64,000 nucleotides of DNA from Microbacterium immunditiarum (lineage in GTDB: Bacteria; Actinomycetota; Actinomycetes; Actinomycetales; Microbacteriaceae), in the NCBI RefSeq assembly GCF_013409785.1, contig NZ_JACCBV010000001.1, positions 2,728,001 through 2,792,000 of the forward strand. Reading direction: 5' to 3'. Shown here piece by piece: positions 36,134-45,996 of the stretch (its first letter is position 1; each line of letters starts with the position of its first letter). The translations under genes were made by a program, and so were the position numbers. The notes beneath the pieces are model-generated. The model was given only the letters and a program-made list of their open reading frames with translations. It made no database searches and was not told where the DNA came from.

Positions 36134-37210
36134 CTACGAGCCGTAGGGCGCGCGCGTCGCGATCACGGTGACGAGGCGCTCGAGCGCGAAGACCGGATCG
36201 CGCGAGGCGCCTTTCACGTCGGCATCCGCCTGAGCCGCCGCCATGATCGCCATGCCGAGCGACGTCTCGTTCCAGCCGGAGAGGTCGCGGCGGGCTCGAT
36301 CGACCTGCCAGTCCTTGAGGCCGAGCCGCGCGGCAAGGGCCTGGGAGGACTCGCGGCTGCCGGCCACGCGGGCCATCGTGCGCAGCTTCGACGCGATCGC
36401 GGCGACGAGCGGCACGGGATCGGCGCCGGATGCGAGCGCGTGCCGAAGCGCGACGAGCGCGTCCCCGTAGCGGCCCGCGATCGCGGTGTCGGCGACGGCG
36501 AACGCGGACGTCTCGACACGACCGCCGTAGTACCGCTCGACGATCTGCTCGGTCAGATCGCCGGGCACATCGCTGATGAGCTGCTGGCACGCGGCCGCGA
36601 GCTCGGTCAGGTCATCGGCGAACGCCGACACAAGCGCACGGAGTGCAGCCGGCGCGATGCGCTTGCGGGCGGTCGCGAACTCGTCGGCGGCGAAGTCGAA
36701 GCGGTCGGAGTCGCGCTTGATCGCGGGACACGCGACCTCGACGCCGCCCCCCTCCCCCGCGCGGATCGCGTCGAGCAGCTTCTTGCCCCGGACCGTCGCA
36801 CCGGTGTGCCGCAGGATCACCGTGGCGCCCTCCTGAGGGGCGGCGAGGTAGGCGAGCGCCTCGTTGAGGAACGCGTCGGAGCACTTCTCGACACCCGACA
36901 CCCTCACGAGGCGCGGTTCGCCGAACAGCGACGGCGACGTGACGGCGAGGAGCGTCCCGGGCGCGTAGTCGTCTGCTCGCAGGTCGGACACCTCGAGGCT
37001 CGGATCTTCGGCGCGCAGGTAGTCGCGCACGCCGGCGATCGCCCGCTCCGCGCACACCTCTTCGGGACCCGAGACGAGGACGATCGGCGCCGGCTGCGGA
37101 TCGCGCCACGAGAGCTGCGGGATCGCGGAGCGCGTCGCGCCGCCGCGTGCACCGCCGCGACCGCGCGACGACGCGGACCGGCCCGCCGTCGTGCTTCGAG
37201 CCGCTGCCAT
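36134..37210 (-). CDS. holA: DNA polymerase III subunit delta
   Basis: 358 residues from ATG 37210, an internal ATG of a longer open frame (see comEC). Clamp-loader delta subunit: an N-terminal RecA-like part (LVSGPEEVCAERAIAGVRDYL, RLVRVSGVEKCSDAFLNEALAYL) and a C-terminal helical collar (AVADTAIAGRYGDALVALRHALASGADPVPLVAAI). A Ser/Arg/Gly-rich stretch (about 5-30) precedes the fold. AGG...GG upstream gives a weak ribosome site. No stop codon separates it from comEC, so it could be made both alone and as a fusion tail. Confidence 0.9.
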   Translation of the reverse strand: MAAARSTTAGRSASSRGRGGARGGATRSAIPQLSWRDPQPAPIVLVSGPEEVCAERAIAGVRDYLRAEDPSLEVSDLRADDYAPGTLLAVTSPSLFGEPRLVRVSGVEKCSDAFLNEALAYLAAPQEGATVILRHTGATVRGKKLLDAIRAGEGGGVEVACPAIKRDSDRFDFAADEFATARKRIAPAALRALVSAFADDLTELAAACQQLISDVPGDLTEQIVERYYGGRVETSAFAVADTAIAGRYGDALVALRHALASGADPVPLVAAIASKLRTMARVAGSRESSQALAARLGLKDWQVDRARRDLSGWNETSLGMAIMAAAQADADVKGASRDPVFALERLVTVIATRAPYGS

Positions 37211-39628
37211 GCCGACCAGCCTACCGACCGGGTCGGACGCGGAAGGCGGTCCGCGCGACCCGCCGGCGCCCGTCTCCGGCACCGCTCCGCCCTCGCGCCA
37301 CAGCGCCACACCGTCGCCTTCCTGCCACACGACGACGAGCCCGTCTTGATCCGTCCGCCCGACCCGCGCGCCGAGATGCTCGAGCACACTGAGGGTTTCG
37401 ACCCGCGGGTGCCCGAATGTGTTGTCGGCGCCCACCATCACGAGCGCGACCGCCGGCTTCGCGAGCTCATAGATCCGCGGGTCCTGGTCGGCGCTGCCGT
37501 GGTGTGCGACTTTCACGAGTGCGTACGGCGGAGCGAGCGAACCGGATGCCACGAGCGCCCGCTGCGGCGACGCGGACAGGTCCCCGAGCAGCAGCGACGT
37601 CGGGATCCCGCCCCCGCGCACGTCGAGCACGATGCTGGCGTCGTTGCCCGACGGGAACGCGCGGCTGTCGGCCCGCGGCCACAGCACACGCCAGCGCGCC
37701 TCGCCCAGGAAGCCCGCCATGCCGGCCGTCGCTTCGACGATGCGCGCCCCCGCGGCCTCGAGCCGTGCCAGGAGTCGCTCGTCCGAAGCGGACTCCGGAG
37801 GGCCGTGGAGCACCACCTCTGCGCGGTCGATGACGGCATCCGCGCCCCCGGCGTGGTCGAGGTCGAAGTGCGTGAGCACGAGGAGGTCGATGCGATCGAC
37901 ACCCGCCTTTGCGAGACACGCTGTGAGCGCGGCGGACTCCGGTCCCGTGTCGACGAGCGCGACCGCCCCTGCCGAGCGGAGCACCAGCGCATCGCCCTGG
38001 CCCACGTCGCACGCGATGACGCTCCACACCGGCGGGATCGTCCAGCGGGCGGCGGCACCGGCGAGTGCGGCGGCGCCCGCAGCGACCCCGACGGTCACGG
38101 CCACGATCACGCCGGCGACCGCACGGGTGCGGATCGCTCGATCGGACAGACCGAGGAGCATTCCGACCGCGGCCCCGACCGCGGCGAGCACCGCGACCCC
38201 GGGCAGACCCTCGAGCCACGGCAGCTGTCCGCCGGGCATCGCCGCGAAGGTCATCGCCGTGCCCGCGATCCACGCTCCGGGGACCCACGCGATCGCCGCG
38301 AGCCCGGATGCGAGCACCGGTACGGGCGCGGCGAGGCACGCGAGCAGTCCGACGATCGTCGCGGGGGCCGCCGCCGGTGCCGCGAGGAGGTTCGCCACGA
38401 CACCGTACAGCGGCACGGACGGCGCGACGAGCACGAGCAGCGGTCCGCACGCGAGCTGTGCGGCCAGCGGCACCGAGAGGGCCAGCGCCAGGGCGCGCGG
38501 CATCCGACGACCGAGTCCGCGCGCGAGCGGACGCGCGAAGAGCAGCAGCGATCCCGTCGCCGCGACCGACAGGGCGAACCCGAGGGACCTCGAGAGCCAC
38601 GGGTCGGCGACCACGAGTGCCGCGACCGCGAGGCACAGGAGCGAGAACCCATGTCGGGCCCGCCCCAGCGCGACTCCGAGCATCGCGAGGGCGGCCATCG
38701 CGCCGGCACGCACGACGCTGGGCTCGGGTGTCACGAGCACGACGAAGCCGCCGAGCGCCCCGAGCGCGACGACGACGCGGATGCCGCGCGACGCGCCGCA
38801 CAACGCGGCGACGCCGAACGCGATCCCCACCACGAGCGCGCAGTTCGCGCCGGAGACCGCCGTCAGGTGTGAGAGCGACGAGGACTTCATCGCAGCATCC
38901 AGCTCCGGCGAAACGAGGGATGTGTCGCCGACGGCGAGCCCGGGCACGAGCTCGGATCCCGGTGCGGGCAGCCCACGCACGGCGGCGACCAGGCCCCGAC
39001 GAAGCTCCCCCGCGCCGCGCGCGACTCCCGTGGCGCCGTCGACGACCTCCACGCCCCGCGACGCCGTCACCACCAGGACGGCGCGATCCCCCGGTGATCC
39101 GTCAGTGACGGTGCCGTCGGCGACGATGCGCGCGCCGACGTCGAGCGGCGCCCCTCCCCCGACGTCCGCCGGATCGACGCGGATCGTCACATCAGCCGAA
39201 GCCGCCCACGAACGCGGTCCTGCAGATACACGCGACGCCACCGCGTCGAACGCGACGCGCCCGTCGGCACGACGCTCGACCTTCCCCGTGACCACAGCCT
39301 CGATCGACACCGCCCGACCTCCGTCGAGTCCCTGCGATGCAGCATCCGCCCGTGCAGGCTGCGCGAACGCGACGTGTGACGCGGTCGCCGCGCCGGCCAC
39401 GAGGACGAGCACCGCCACGACGGCCCACCGCGAGGCATCCGTCCTGCCTCGCCGACGCCGCGCCACCTGCCCCACGACCGCGAGCAGCGCCAGCGCGGCC
39501 GCCCACAATACCGTCGCGAGCCCCGCCGCCGCGGCTTCCGGAAGCATCGTGGCCACAGCCGCGACCGCCCACGCTCCCGCCGCGACCGGTGCGAGCCGCC
39601 ACGCCCTCCAGCCCACTCGCACGCTCAC
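36134..39628 (-). CDS. comEC: ComEC/Rec2 competence channel, reading in frame into holA
   Basis: The comEC frame starts at GTG 39628 (GTGA overlap with comEA) and has no stop before the holA stop, giving a possible 1164-residue product. Its first ~800 residues are a complete ComEC: two N-terminal helices, an OB-like soluble region, the Competence core with about eight membrane helices (SSSLSHLTAVSGANCALVVG at the start), and a metallo-beta-lactamase domain (LTHFDLDHAGG, VKVAHHGSADQD). After QEGDGVALWREGG a Pro/Gly/Ser linker leads straight to the holA ATG. A TAG lies 11 nt before that ATG in another frame (37221-37223), so one indel would restore the usual separate genes. Either a true fusion or a frameshift. 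Confidence 0.85.
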   Translation of the reverse strand: MSVRVGWRAWRLAPVAAGAWAVAAVATMLPEAAAAGLATVLWAAALALLAVVGQVARRRRGRTDASRWAVVAVLVLVAGAATASHVAFAQPARADAASQGLDGGRAVSIEAVVTGKVERRADGRVAFDAVASRVSAGPRSWAASADVTIRVDPADVGGGAPLDVGARIVADGTVTDGSPGDRAVLVVTASRGVEVVDGATGVARGAGELRRGLVAAVRGLPAPGSELVPGLAVGDTSLVSPELDAAMKSSSLSHLTAVSGANCALVVGIAFGVAALCGASRGIRVVVALGALGGFVVLVTPEPSVVRAGAMAALAMLGVALGRARHGFSLLCLAVAALVVADPWLSRSLGFALSVAATGSLLLFARPLARGLGRRMPRALALALSVPLAAQLACGPLLVLVAPSVPLYGVVANLLAAPAAAPATIVGLLACLAAPVPVLASGLAAIAWVPGAWIAGTAMTFAAMPGGQLPWLEGLPGVAVLAAVGAAVGMLLGLSDRAIRTRAVAGVIVAVTVGVAAGAAALAGAAARWTIPPVWSVIACDVGQGDALVLRSAGAVALVDTGPESAALTACLAKAGVDRIDLLVLTHFDLDHAGGADAVIDRAEVVLHGPPESASDERLLARLEAAGARIVEATAGMAGFLGEARWRVLWPRADSRAFPSGNDASIVLDVRGGGIPTSLLLGDLSASPQRALVASGSLAPPYALVKVAHHGSADQDPRIYELAKPAVALVMVGADNTFGHPRVETLSVLEHLGARVGRTDQDGLVVVWQEGDGVALWREGGAVPETGAGGSRGPPSASDPVGRLVGMAAARSTTAGRSASSRGRGGARGGATRSAIPQLSWRDPQPAPIVLVSGPEEVCAERAIAGVRDYLRAEDPSLEVSDLRADDYAPGTLLAVTSPSLFGEPRLVRVSGVEKCSDAFLNEALAYLAAPQEGATVILRHTGATVRGKKLLDAIRAGEGGGVEVACPAIKRDSDRFDFAADEFATARKRIAPAALRALVSAFADDLTELAAACQQLISDVPGDLTEQIVERYYGGRVETSAFAVADTAIAGRYGDALVALRHALASGADPVPLVAAIASKLRTMARVAGSRESSQALAARLGLKDWQVDRARRDLSGWNETSLGMAIMAAAQADADVKGASRDPVFALERLVTVIATRAPYGS

Positions 39629-40239
39629 ACCGTCACGAGGTCGCGCAGTGCCTCGAGCATCTTGTCGCCGATGCCCGGCACCGCGAGCAGGTCTTCCACG
39701 CTCGTGAATCGCCCGTTCGCGTCGCGCCAGTCGAGGATGCGCTGCGCCATAGCCGGGCCGATGCGCGGCAGCGAGTCGAGCTCGGCCGCCGACGCCGTGT
39801 TGAGGTTCACCCTGCCGTCGCCGGCGGGCGACGACCCCGCGCCGACTGTCGCGAGCTGCTCCCCCACCCGTGCCACGACGAGCTGCTCGCCGTCGCTGAG
39901 CGGCCGTGCGAGGTTCACCGCCGCTTCGTCCGCATCCTCGACGAAACCGCCCGCCGCCGCGATGACATCGACCACCCGCGCGCCGGCATCGAGACGGTAC
40001 AGTCCAGGCGCGACGACGGCTCCGGCGACGTGGACATAGACGGATGCGTCGGCCGCGGCATCCGACGCCTCCCCGCCCACCGGATCGACGGTCACCGCCT
40101 CGACCGGCGAGGACGCACCGCGGAGGATGCCGATGCCCACCGTGATCGCGAGCGCCGCGATCACGAGCACGATCGCCGCGCCGATGCCCAGGCGTCGGCG
40201 GTTCGGGAGCGCTGGTGGGTCGGGCTCTGGGTCGGACAC
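39625..40239 (-). CDS. comEA: ComEA-like DNA-binding competence protein
   Basis: 204 residues. Cytosolic Pro-rich start, one membrane anchor (GIGAAIVLVIAALAITVGIGIL), an SLBB domain (VYVHVAGAVVAPGLYRLDAGARVVDVIAAAGG) and a C-terminal double helix-hairpin-helix (VNLNTASAAELDSLPRIGPAMAQRIL ... VPGIGDKMLEAL) that binds incoming dsDNA. Works with ComEC in DNA uptake. Start ATG 40239. Confidence 0.93.
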   Translation of the reverse strand: MSDPEPDPPALPNRRRLGIGAAIVLVIAALAITVGIGILRGASSPVEAVTVDPVGGEASDAAADASVYVHVAGAVVAPGLYRLDAGARVVDVIAAAGGFVEDADEAAVNLARPLSDGEQLVVARVGEQLATVGAGSSPAGDGRVNLNTASAAELDSLPRIGPAMAQRILDWRDANGRFTSVEDLLAVPGIGDKMLEALRDLVTV

Positions 40240-40418
40240 GTGACGACGTTAGGAGCCCCTCGCGTGCACCGACGCGTGCAGCCGCGATCCGTGCACGACT
40301 GCGGCCCGCGAGCCGTTGGGGAGGAGCAGCCGCAGCCGTGGAAACGCGCACGTAACGACGGGTCACCGCGTCGACCCGACGCTGTGTCAGGGTGGTCTGC
40401 GAGGGAGATGGAGCTTCG

Positions 40419-41135
40419 ATGACGAACGGTCGGGATCTGCTGGTGCTGCACATCCGGGATGAGCGTCCGCGCGCGCCCGGCTACCAGCGACTGCTCGACG
40501 AGCTCAACAGGGCCGCGATGCGCGCGTTCGACGACGCGGGATGGGCCGCGACGCTCCTCCCCGTCGCGCACCTCGGTCCGCAGGAGGTTCTCGATCGCGC
40601 CCGCGGCGCGGACGCCGTCGTGATCATGGGCGGCGAGGACGTGGATCCCCAGCTGTACGGCGGCGCGCTCACGTATCCCGGCAGCGGGCAGCACGAGCCC
40701 GAGGCCGACCGCACGATGATCGCGGTCATCCGCCAGTCGCTCGACCGTCGTTCACCGCTGCTCGGCATCTGCCGCGGGCACCAGCTCATCAACGTCGCCC
40801 TCGGCGGCACGCTCGTCGAGCACATGGTCGGCCATCGTTCCTCGGGACCGAGCCACTTCGTGTCCACGAGCGTGGAGGTCGCACCCGACGAGCCCGAGCC
40901 TGCGGCGTTCGCCGTGGGCGAAGACGCGCGGTGCTCGCATCATCAGGCCGTGCGGTCCCTCGGCGATGGGCTTCGCGTCGTCGCGCGCGCCGACGACGGC
41001 ACGATCGAGGCGATCGCGCACCGCAAGGCGCCGCTGCTCGGCGTGCAGTGGCACCCGGAGCATCCCGATGTCGCGGGCGAGCAGCTCGCGACGCTGCTCG
41101 ACCACTGCGTCGACCGGGCGATCGCGGCCGTCTGA
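40419..41135 (+). CDS. Class I glutamine amidotransferase, gamma-glutamyl-GABA hydrolase type (PuuD-like)
   Basis: 238 residues from ATG 40419. Triad of the C26 peptidase family: nucleophile Cys in LLGICRGHQLINVALGG (about 118) and His-Glu in GVQWHPEHPD. GGEDVDPQLYGG and the ADRTMIAVIRQSL segment match the PuuD subfamily, which cleaves gamma-glutamyl-GABA in putrescine breakdown. No puu neighbours are present, so the substrate is unproven. Convergent with leuS. Confidence 0.88.
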   Translation: MTNGRDLLVLHIRDERPRAPGYQRLLDELNRAAMRAFDDAGWAATLLPVAHLGPQEVLDRARGADAVVIMGGEDVDPQLYGGALTYPGSGQHEPEADRTMIAVIRQSLDRRSPLLGICRGHQLINVALGGTLVEHMVGHRSSGPSHFVSTSVEVAPDEPEPAAFAVGEDARCSHHQAVRSLGDGLRVVARADDGTIEAIAHRKAPLLGVQWHPEHPDVAGEQLATLLDHCVDRAIAAV

Positions 41136-41150
41136 CCGCCCGCCGCGGCG

Positions 41151-43754
41151 TCAGTGCGTGCTGAAGCTCACGACCTTCGGCGGGCGCACGACGGCCCGCG
41201 TGATCTCACGCCCCGCGAGCGAGCGCACGACCTTCTCGTCGTCTCGCGCGAGCGCCTCGAGCTCGTCGGCCCCGATGCGCGCGGGCACATCGATCGTCGC
41301 GCGCACCTTGCCGTCGATCTGCACGACGGTCTTGACCGTCTCCTCGACGAGGAGCGTCGGGTCGGGGCTCCGCCACGGCACGAGGCCGACGAACGGCTCG
41401 TGACCCAGCAGCTCCCACATCTCCTCGGCGGTGTGCGGCGCGAACAGGTCGAGGATCATCGCGGTGACCTCGGCAGCCTCTCGCACGGCCGGGTCGGCGG
41501 GACCCGCGCCCGTGTCGATCGTCTTGCGGATCGCGTTGACCAGCTCCATGAGGCGAGCCACGACGACGTTGAACTTCGTGTGCTCGACCAGGCCCGGGGC
41601 ATCCGCGAGCAGTCGATGCGTCACGCGCCGCAGAGCCTGGTCGCCCTCGGCCCACACGACGTCGGGGTCGCTCGCGACGTCGGCTGCCACGCGCAGCGCG
41701 CGGGCGAGGAACTTCTGCGCCCCCGTGGTCGAGACGTCCGCCCAGTCGATGTCGTCTTCGACCGGGCCGGCGAACGCGATCGCGGTGCGCACGGCGTCGG
41801 CGCCGGGGTCGACCATGCTCGAGGCGAACTCGACGAGGTTGCCCTTGCTCTTGGACATCTTCGAGCCGCCGAGCAGCACCATGCCCTGGTTGATGAGGTT
41901 CGAGAACGGCTCGGTGAAGTCGATGTAGCCCATGTCGTACAGCGCCTTCGTGATGAAGCGCGCGTACAGCAGGTGCAGGATCGCGTGCTCGACGCCGCCG
42001 ATGTAGTAGTCGACGGGCGCCCACTTCGCCGCCTCGGCCGAGGGGAACGCCTCGTCCGGGTCGTTCGGCGACAGGAAGCGCAGAAAGTACCACGAGCTGT
42101 CGACGAACGTGTCCATCGTGTCGGGGTCGCGCAGCGCCGGCTCGCCCGTCTCGGGGTCGGCCGTGGTCATCCATTCGGTCGCGGCGCCCAGTGGCGAGGT
42201 GCCCTTCGGCGCGAGGTCGAGACCCTTCGCGTCGGGCAGCGTGAGCGGCAGCTGGTCGTCCGGCACCGGGACGATCCGGCCGTCCTCCGTGTGGATCATC
42301 GGGATCGGCGTGCCCCAGAAGCGCTGGCGCGAGATGAGCCAGTCGCGCAGACGGTAGGACTTGGCAGCACGACCGACGCCCTTGGTCTCGAGCTCCTCGA
42401 TGATGCGAGCGATCGCGTTGCGCTTGCTCAGCCCGTCGAGCGAGCCCGAGTTGATCATGCGGCCCTCGCCCGTCAGCGCGATGCCGGTCTTCTCGGGGTG
42501 GATCTCGGCCAGCGACGCCTCCTCGACCGCCGACTCGAGCGGCACGCCGTTCTCGTCGGTCGGGATCACCGGGATCGCACCCGTGATGGGAGCGGTCGTG
42601 TCGACGACGACCTTGATCGGCAGGCCGAAGGCGCGCGCGAAGTCGAGGTCGCGCTGGTCGTGCGCGGGCACGGCCATGACCGCACCGTGGCCGTAGTCGG
42701 CGAGCACGTAGTCGGCGGCCCAGATCGGCAGGCGCTCGCCGTTGATCGGGTTGATCGCATAGCGCTCCAGGAACACCCCGGTCTTGGGTCGGTCTGTGTT
42801 CTGTCGCTCGATCTCGCTCTCGCGCCCCACGGTGTCGAGGTAGTCCTGGAAGCGCATGCGGACCTCGGCGGATGCCCCGGCGGCCAGCTCGGCGGCGAGG
42901 TCGCTGTCGGGCGCGACGACGAAGAACGTCGCGCCGTGCAGCGTGTCGGGGCGGGTCGAGAAAACCGTCACCTTCTCGTCGCGGCCCTCGATCTCGAAGT
43001 CGATGTCAGCGCCGACCGAGCGGCCGATCCAGTTGCGCTGCATCCGGATGACCTTCTGCGGCCAGAAGCCCTCGAGCTGGTTCAGGTCGTCGAGCAGACG
43101 GTCGGCGTAATCCGTGATCTTGAAGTACCACTGGGTCAGCTTCTTCTTGATGACCTCGGCGCCGCAGCGCTCGCACCGGCCGTCGACGACCTGCTCGTTC
43201 GCGAGCACCGTCTGGTCGTTGGGGCACCAGTTGACCGGGCTGTCCTTGCGGTACGCGAGGCCGCGCTCATAGAGGCGCTGGAACAGCCACTGGTTCCAGC
43301 GGTAGTACTCGGGGTCGCTCGTGTGCAGGATGCGCGACCAGTCGTAGGACGAGCCGTACTGGCGGAAGCTCTTCTTGTGCTGCGCGATGTTCGAGTACGT
43401 CCACTCGCGCGGGTCGGCGCCGCGCTGGATCGCCGCGTTCTCGGCGGGGAGGCCGAACGAGTCCCACCCGATGGGGTTGAGCACGTTGTAGCCGCGGTGC
43501 CGCCAGAACCGGGCCACGATGTCGACGTAGGCGTAGCTCTCGGCGTGGCCCATGTGCAGGTCGCCCGAGGGGTACGGGAACATGCCGAGCACGTACTTGC
43601 GCGGACGCGTGTCGTCGCCGCCGCCGGCGCGGAACGGGTCGGCGGCCTCCCAGCGAGCCTGCCACTTCTGCTGGATCGCGTACGGGTCGAACGCACCGCC
43701 GCCGGCATGCGCGGCGGTGTCGGGAGGGAGGGTCTGAGACACGGGTGATGCCAA
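41151..43754 (-). CDS. leuS: Leucyl-tRNA synthetase
   Basis: 867 residues if started at TTG 43754; GTG 43742 (4 codons on) is an equally good start. Class I synthetase: HIGH motif as [20 protein letters not shown] as [10 protein letters not shown], an editing (CP1) domain in the middle ([19 protein letters not shown], and [17 protein letters not shown]) and a C-terminal anticodon/helix bundle. Zinc Cys pairs ([13 protein letters not shown] ... CERCGAE) present. No T-box was seen in the 84 bp upstream. Confidence 0.97.
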   Translation of the reverse strand: MASPVSQTLPPDTAAHAGGGAFDPYAIQQKWQARWEAADPFRAGGGDDTRPRKYVLGMFPYPSGDLHMGHAESYAYVDIVARFWRHRGYNVLNPIGWDSFGLPAENAAIQRGADPREWTYSNIAQHKKSFRQYGSSYDWSRILHTSDPEYYRWNQWLFQRLYERGLAYRKDSPVNWCPNDQTVLANEQVVDGRCERCGAEVIKKKLTQWYFKITDYADRLLDDLNQLEGFWPQKVIRMQRNWIGRSVGADIDFEIEGRDEKVTVFSTRPDTLHGATFFVVAPDSDLAAELAAGASAEVRMRFQDYLDTVGRESEIERQNTDRPKTGVFLERYAINPINGERLPIWAADYVLADYGHGAVMAVPAHDQRDLDFARAFGLPIKVVVDTTAPITGAIPVIPTDENGVPLESAVEEASLAEIHPEKTGIALTGEGRMINSGSLDGLSKRNAIARIIEELETKGVGRAAKSYRLRDWLISRQRFWGTPIPMIHTEDGRIVPVPDDQLPLTLPDAKGLDLAPKGTSPLGAATEWMTTADPETGEPALRDPDTMDTFVDSSWYFLRFLSPNDPDEAFPSAEAAKWAPVDYYIGGVEHAILHLLYARFITKALYDMGYIDFTEPFSNLINQGMVLLGGSKMSKSKGNLVEFASSMVDPGADAVRTAIAFAGPVEDDIDWADVSTTGAQKFLARALRVAADVASDPDVVWAEGDQALRRVTHRLLADAPGLVEHTKFNVVVARLMELVNAIRKTIDTGAGPADPAVREAAEVTAMILDLFAPHTAEEMWELLGHEPFVGLVPWRSPDPTLLVEETVKTVVQIDGKVRATIDVPARIGADELEALARDDEKVVRSLAGREITRAVVRPPKVVSFSTH

Positions 43755-43838
43755 TCCTGGTATGTCTGGGCGCGCGCGATGTCGCGGAATATCCAGGTTA
43801 CCGGAGAGTGGGACACGCCTTCCCGGGGATGGGCCGCG

Positions 43839-45143
43839 TCACCACCCGGGCGGGAGCGTCGCGCCGATCGCCGCGAGCGGCGCGCGCGCCTTGATGCCGA
43901 CCTCGGCCACCTCCGCCGGCGGTTCCGAACGCCACGTGATGCCGCCGCCCGCACCGACATAGGCGCCGCCCGAGTGCGCGACGATCGACCGGATCACCAT
44001 CGCGAGGTCGAGCGCGCCGTCGTCGCCGACCCATCCGAAGCACCCGGAGAACACTCCCCGAGGACCGCGCTCGAGCTCGTGCAGGATCGTCATCGCCGAC
44101 AGCTTCGGCGCTCCCGTCATGCTTCCCGCCGGAAACGCCGCGTCGAGCAGTCCACCGAGCGTCGTGCCGGAAAGGAGCCGCCCCGACACGGTACTCACGA
44201 GCTGGTGCACCGCGGGATACGACTCCACCTCCAGCAGGCCGTCGACGCCGACGGAGCCGGGCTCGCACACGCGCGACAGGTCGTTGCGCATGAGGTCCAC
44301 GATCATGACGTTCTCGGCGCGCTCCTTCTCGTTCGCGCGCAGCTCTGCCGCGAGCGCGACATCGTCGTCGGGCGTCACCCCGCGCGGCCGCGTGCCCTTG
44401 ATCGGCTTCGTGCGCACGATCCCGTCCTCGACCTCGAGGAACTGCTCGGGACTCGCGCTCGCGAGCGCGACACCGCCGGCTCGGATGAACCCGCCGTGGT
44501 GCGAGGGCGTCGCGGACCGCAGGCGGCGGTACGCCGCCACCGCGTCGACGGGCCGGTCGAGCGAGAACCGGGTCGTGAGGCACAGCTGGTACGCATCACC
44601 CTCGCGGATGTGGTCGCGGCAGCGCTCAACGAGCCCCGCGTACTCATCGGGGAGGTGGCGGGCCGACGCCTGGACCGCCGTTGGCGCCGGACGGACCGGA
44701 TGCGGAGCGCCGGCGCTCCGCGCGAGTGCGGCGAGGGCTGCGGCATCCGTCTCTTCCCCCACCGCCCACGCCCGGCGCGTCGCATGGTCGAACGCCAGGA
44801 ACGAGTCTGCGCGCAGCCACGCGGCCCGCGGCACGACAGGATCGGGTTCCGCGGCGGGAGCGCCGGCACGGGCGGCCGCGTCCTCATACGACAGCCATCC
44901 CACCCAGCCACCGCGGAACGGCGCCACGTCGTCGCGTCCGGGCCGCGGGCCGCCGAGAGGCACGTCACGGACCGAATCCAGACGCTCCTCCCGCCGCCCC
45001 GTGCCGAGGAAGCTCCACCCCGATGATGCCGTCGGGCCCGCGTCGAGCCAGAACACGTCGGCGTCGCCGTCGGCGAGTGCGCAGAACACCGCCTCGGGAT
45101 CGACCCAGGCGTCGAGCGGGACGGCTGGGTACTCCTTCGACAC
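43839..45143 (-). CDS. pabB: Aminodeoxychorismate synthase component I-type chorismate enzyme
   Basis: 434 residues from GTG 45143 with TGGAGAA upstream; the long frame before it is read-through under the divergent dedA gene. Chorismate-binding fold: IREGDAYQLCLTTRF, FLEVEDGIVRTKPIKGTRPRG, ENVMIVDLMRNDLSRVCEPGSV, AAFPAGSMTGAPKLSAM. The PIKGT motif (Lys nucleophile) marks PabB rather than anthranilate synthase TrpE (PIAGT). Makes aminodeoxychorismate for folate; the glutaminase partner is not in the window. Confidence 0.93.
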   Translation of the reverse strand: MSKEYPAVPLDAWVDPEAVFCALADGDADVFWLDAGPTASSGWSFLGTGRREERLDSVRDVPLGGPRPGRDDVAPFRGGWVGWLSYEDAAARAGAPAAEPDPVVPRAAWLRADSFLAFDHATRRAWAVGEETDAAALAALARSAGAPHPVRPAPTAVQASARHLPDEYAGLVERCRDHIREGDAYQLCLTTRFSLDRPVDAVAAYRRLRSATPSHHGGFIRAGGVALASASPEQFLEVEDGIVRTKPIKGTRPRGVTPDDDVALAAELRANEKERAENVMIVDLMRNDLSRVCEPGSVGVDGLLEVESYPAVHQLVSTVSGRLLSGTTLGGLLDAAFPAGSMTGAPKLSAMTILHELERGPRGVFSGCFGWVGDDGALDLAMVIRSIVAHSGGAYVGAGGGITWRSEPPAEVAEVGIKARAPLAAIGATLPPGW

Positions 45144-45239
45144 GTTCTCCAGGGTACGGGTCGCGCGAGGCCGAGTCCTCGCGGGGATCTCCCCGCGAAC
45201 TCCCATAAGAGCGTCCTCGACGACCCGTAGTCTCTTTCC

Positions 45240-45992
45240 GTGAACGAGTTTCTGACGTGGCTGCTCGACACCGTGCAGAGCGTCGATCCCGTGCTGCGCA
45301 CCATCCTCGCCGGCCTCGCGATCATGCTCGAGACCAGCGTGCTGATCGGCCTCTTCGTTCCCGGCGACACCGTCGTCATCGTCGCGGCGACGGCGGTCGG
45401 CTCCCCGCTCGAAGCGGCCGTGCTCGTCGTGACGGTCGTCATTGGAGCCCTCATCGGCGAGAGCATCGGATTCTGGCTCGGCCGGCTGCTCGGCCCGGCG
45501 ATCCGGCATTCGCGCCTGGGCAGGCGCATCGGCGAGCGCAACTGGGAGCGCTCCGAGCGCTACCTCCAGCGCCGCGGCGGGCCGGCGATCTTCCTGTCGC
45601 GCTTCCTGCCGGTGCTCCACTCGCTCGTTCCGCTCACGGTCGGCATGAGCGGCTACCGCTACGGCCGCTTTCTCGCGTGGACGGCGCCCGCGTGCGTCGT
45701 GTGGGCCGTGCTGTACGTGTCGGTCGCGGCGACGGCCGCCGGCACCTACCGCAATCTCGCCGATCAGCTGCACTTCGCGGGATACATCTTCGTGGGCGTC
45801 ATCGCGCTGTTCCTCGCCCTCATCCTCATCGGGAAGAAGGTCATCGAGCGCCTCGAGCGCCGTCACCTCGACGGTGATGAGACGGCGGATGCGGCATCCG
45901 CCGTTGCCGTCGAAGACGCCGTCGCCGACCTCGAGGACGACCGCGACGCCGTGCTGCGTGCAGATGGGTTCGAGGAGGACGTGAAAGACTGA
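45240..45992 (+). CDS. DedA family membrane protein
   Basis: 250 residues from GTG 45240. SNARE-associated/DedA fold: about five hydrophobic segments, the re-entrant LFVPGDTVVIVAATAVG, the conserved GLxxP/ExxxPxP region modified as ETSVLIGLFVPGD, and the F-x-x-R-F-x-P motif FLSRFLPVLHSLVPLTVG. Members flip lipid carriers or phospholipids. An acidic cytosolic tail follows. It ends 4 bp before the next gene. Confidence 0.92.
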   Translation: MNEFLTWLLDTVQSVDPVLRTILAGLAIMLETSVLIGLFVPGDTVVIVAATAVGSPLEAAVLVVTVVIGALIGESIGFWLGRLLGPAIRHSRLGRRIGERNWERSERYLQRRGGPAIFLSRFLPVLHSLVPLTVGMSGYRYGRFLAWTAPACVVWAVLYVSVAATAAGTYRNLADQLHFAGYIFVGVIALFLALILIGKKVIERLERRHLDGDETADAASAVAVEDAVADLEDDRDAVLRADGFEEDVKD

Positions 45993-45996
45993 GGGG

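Noticed and set aside
43755..43838. T-box or other leader before leuS
   Set aside because: The 84-bp gap is too short and shows no T-box sequence or specifier loop.
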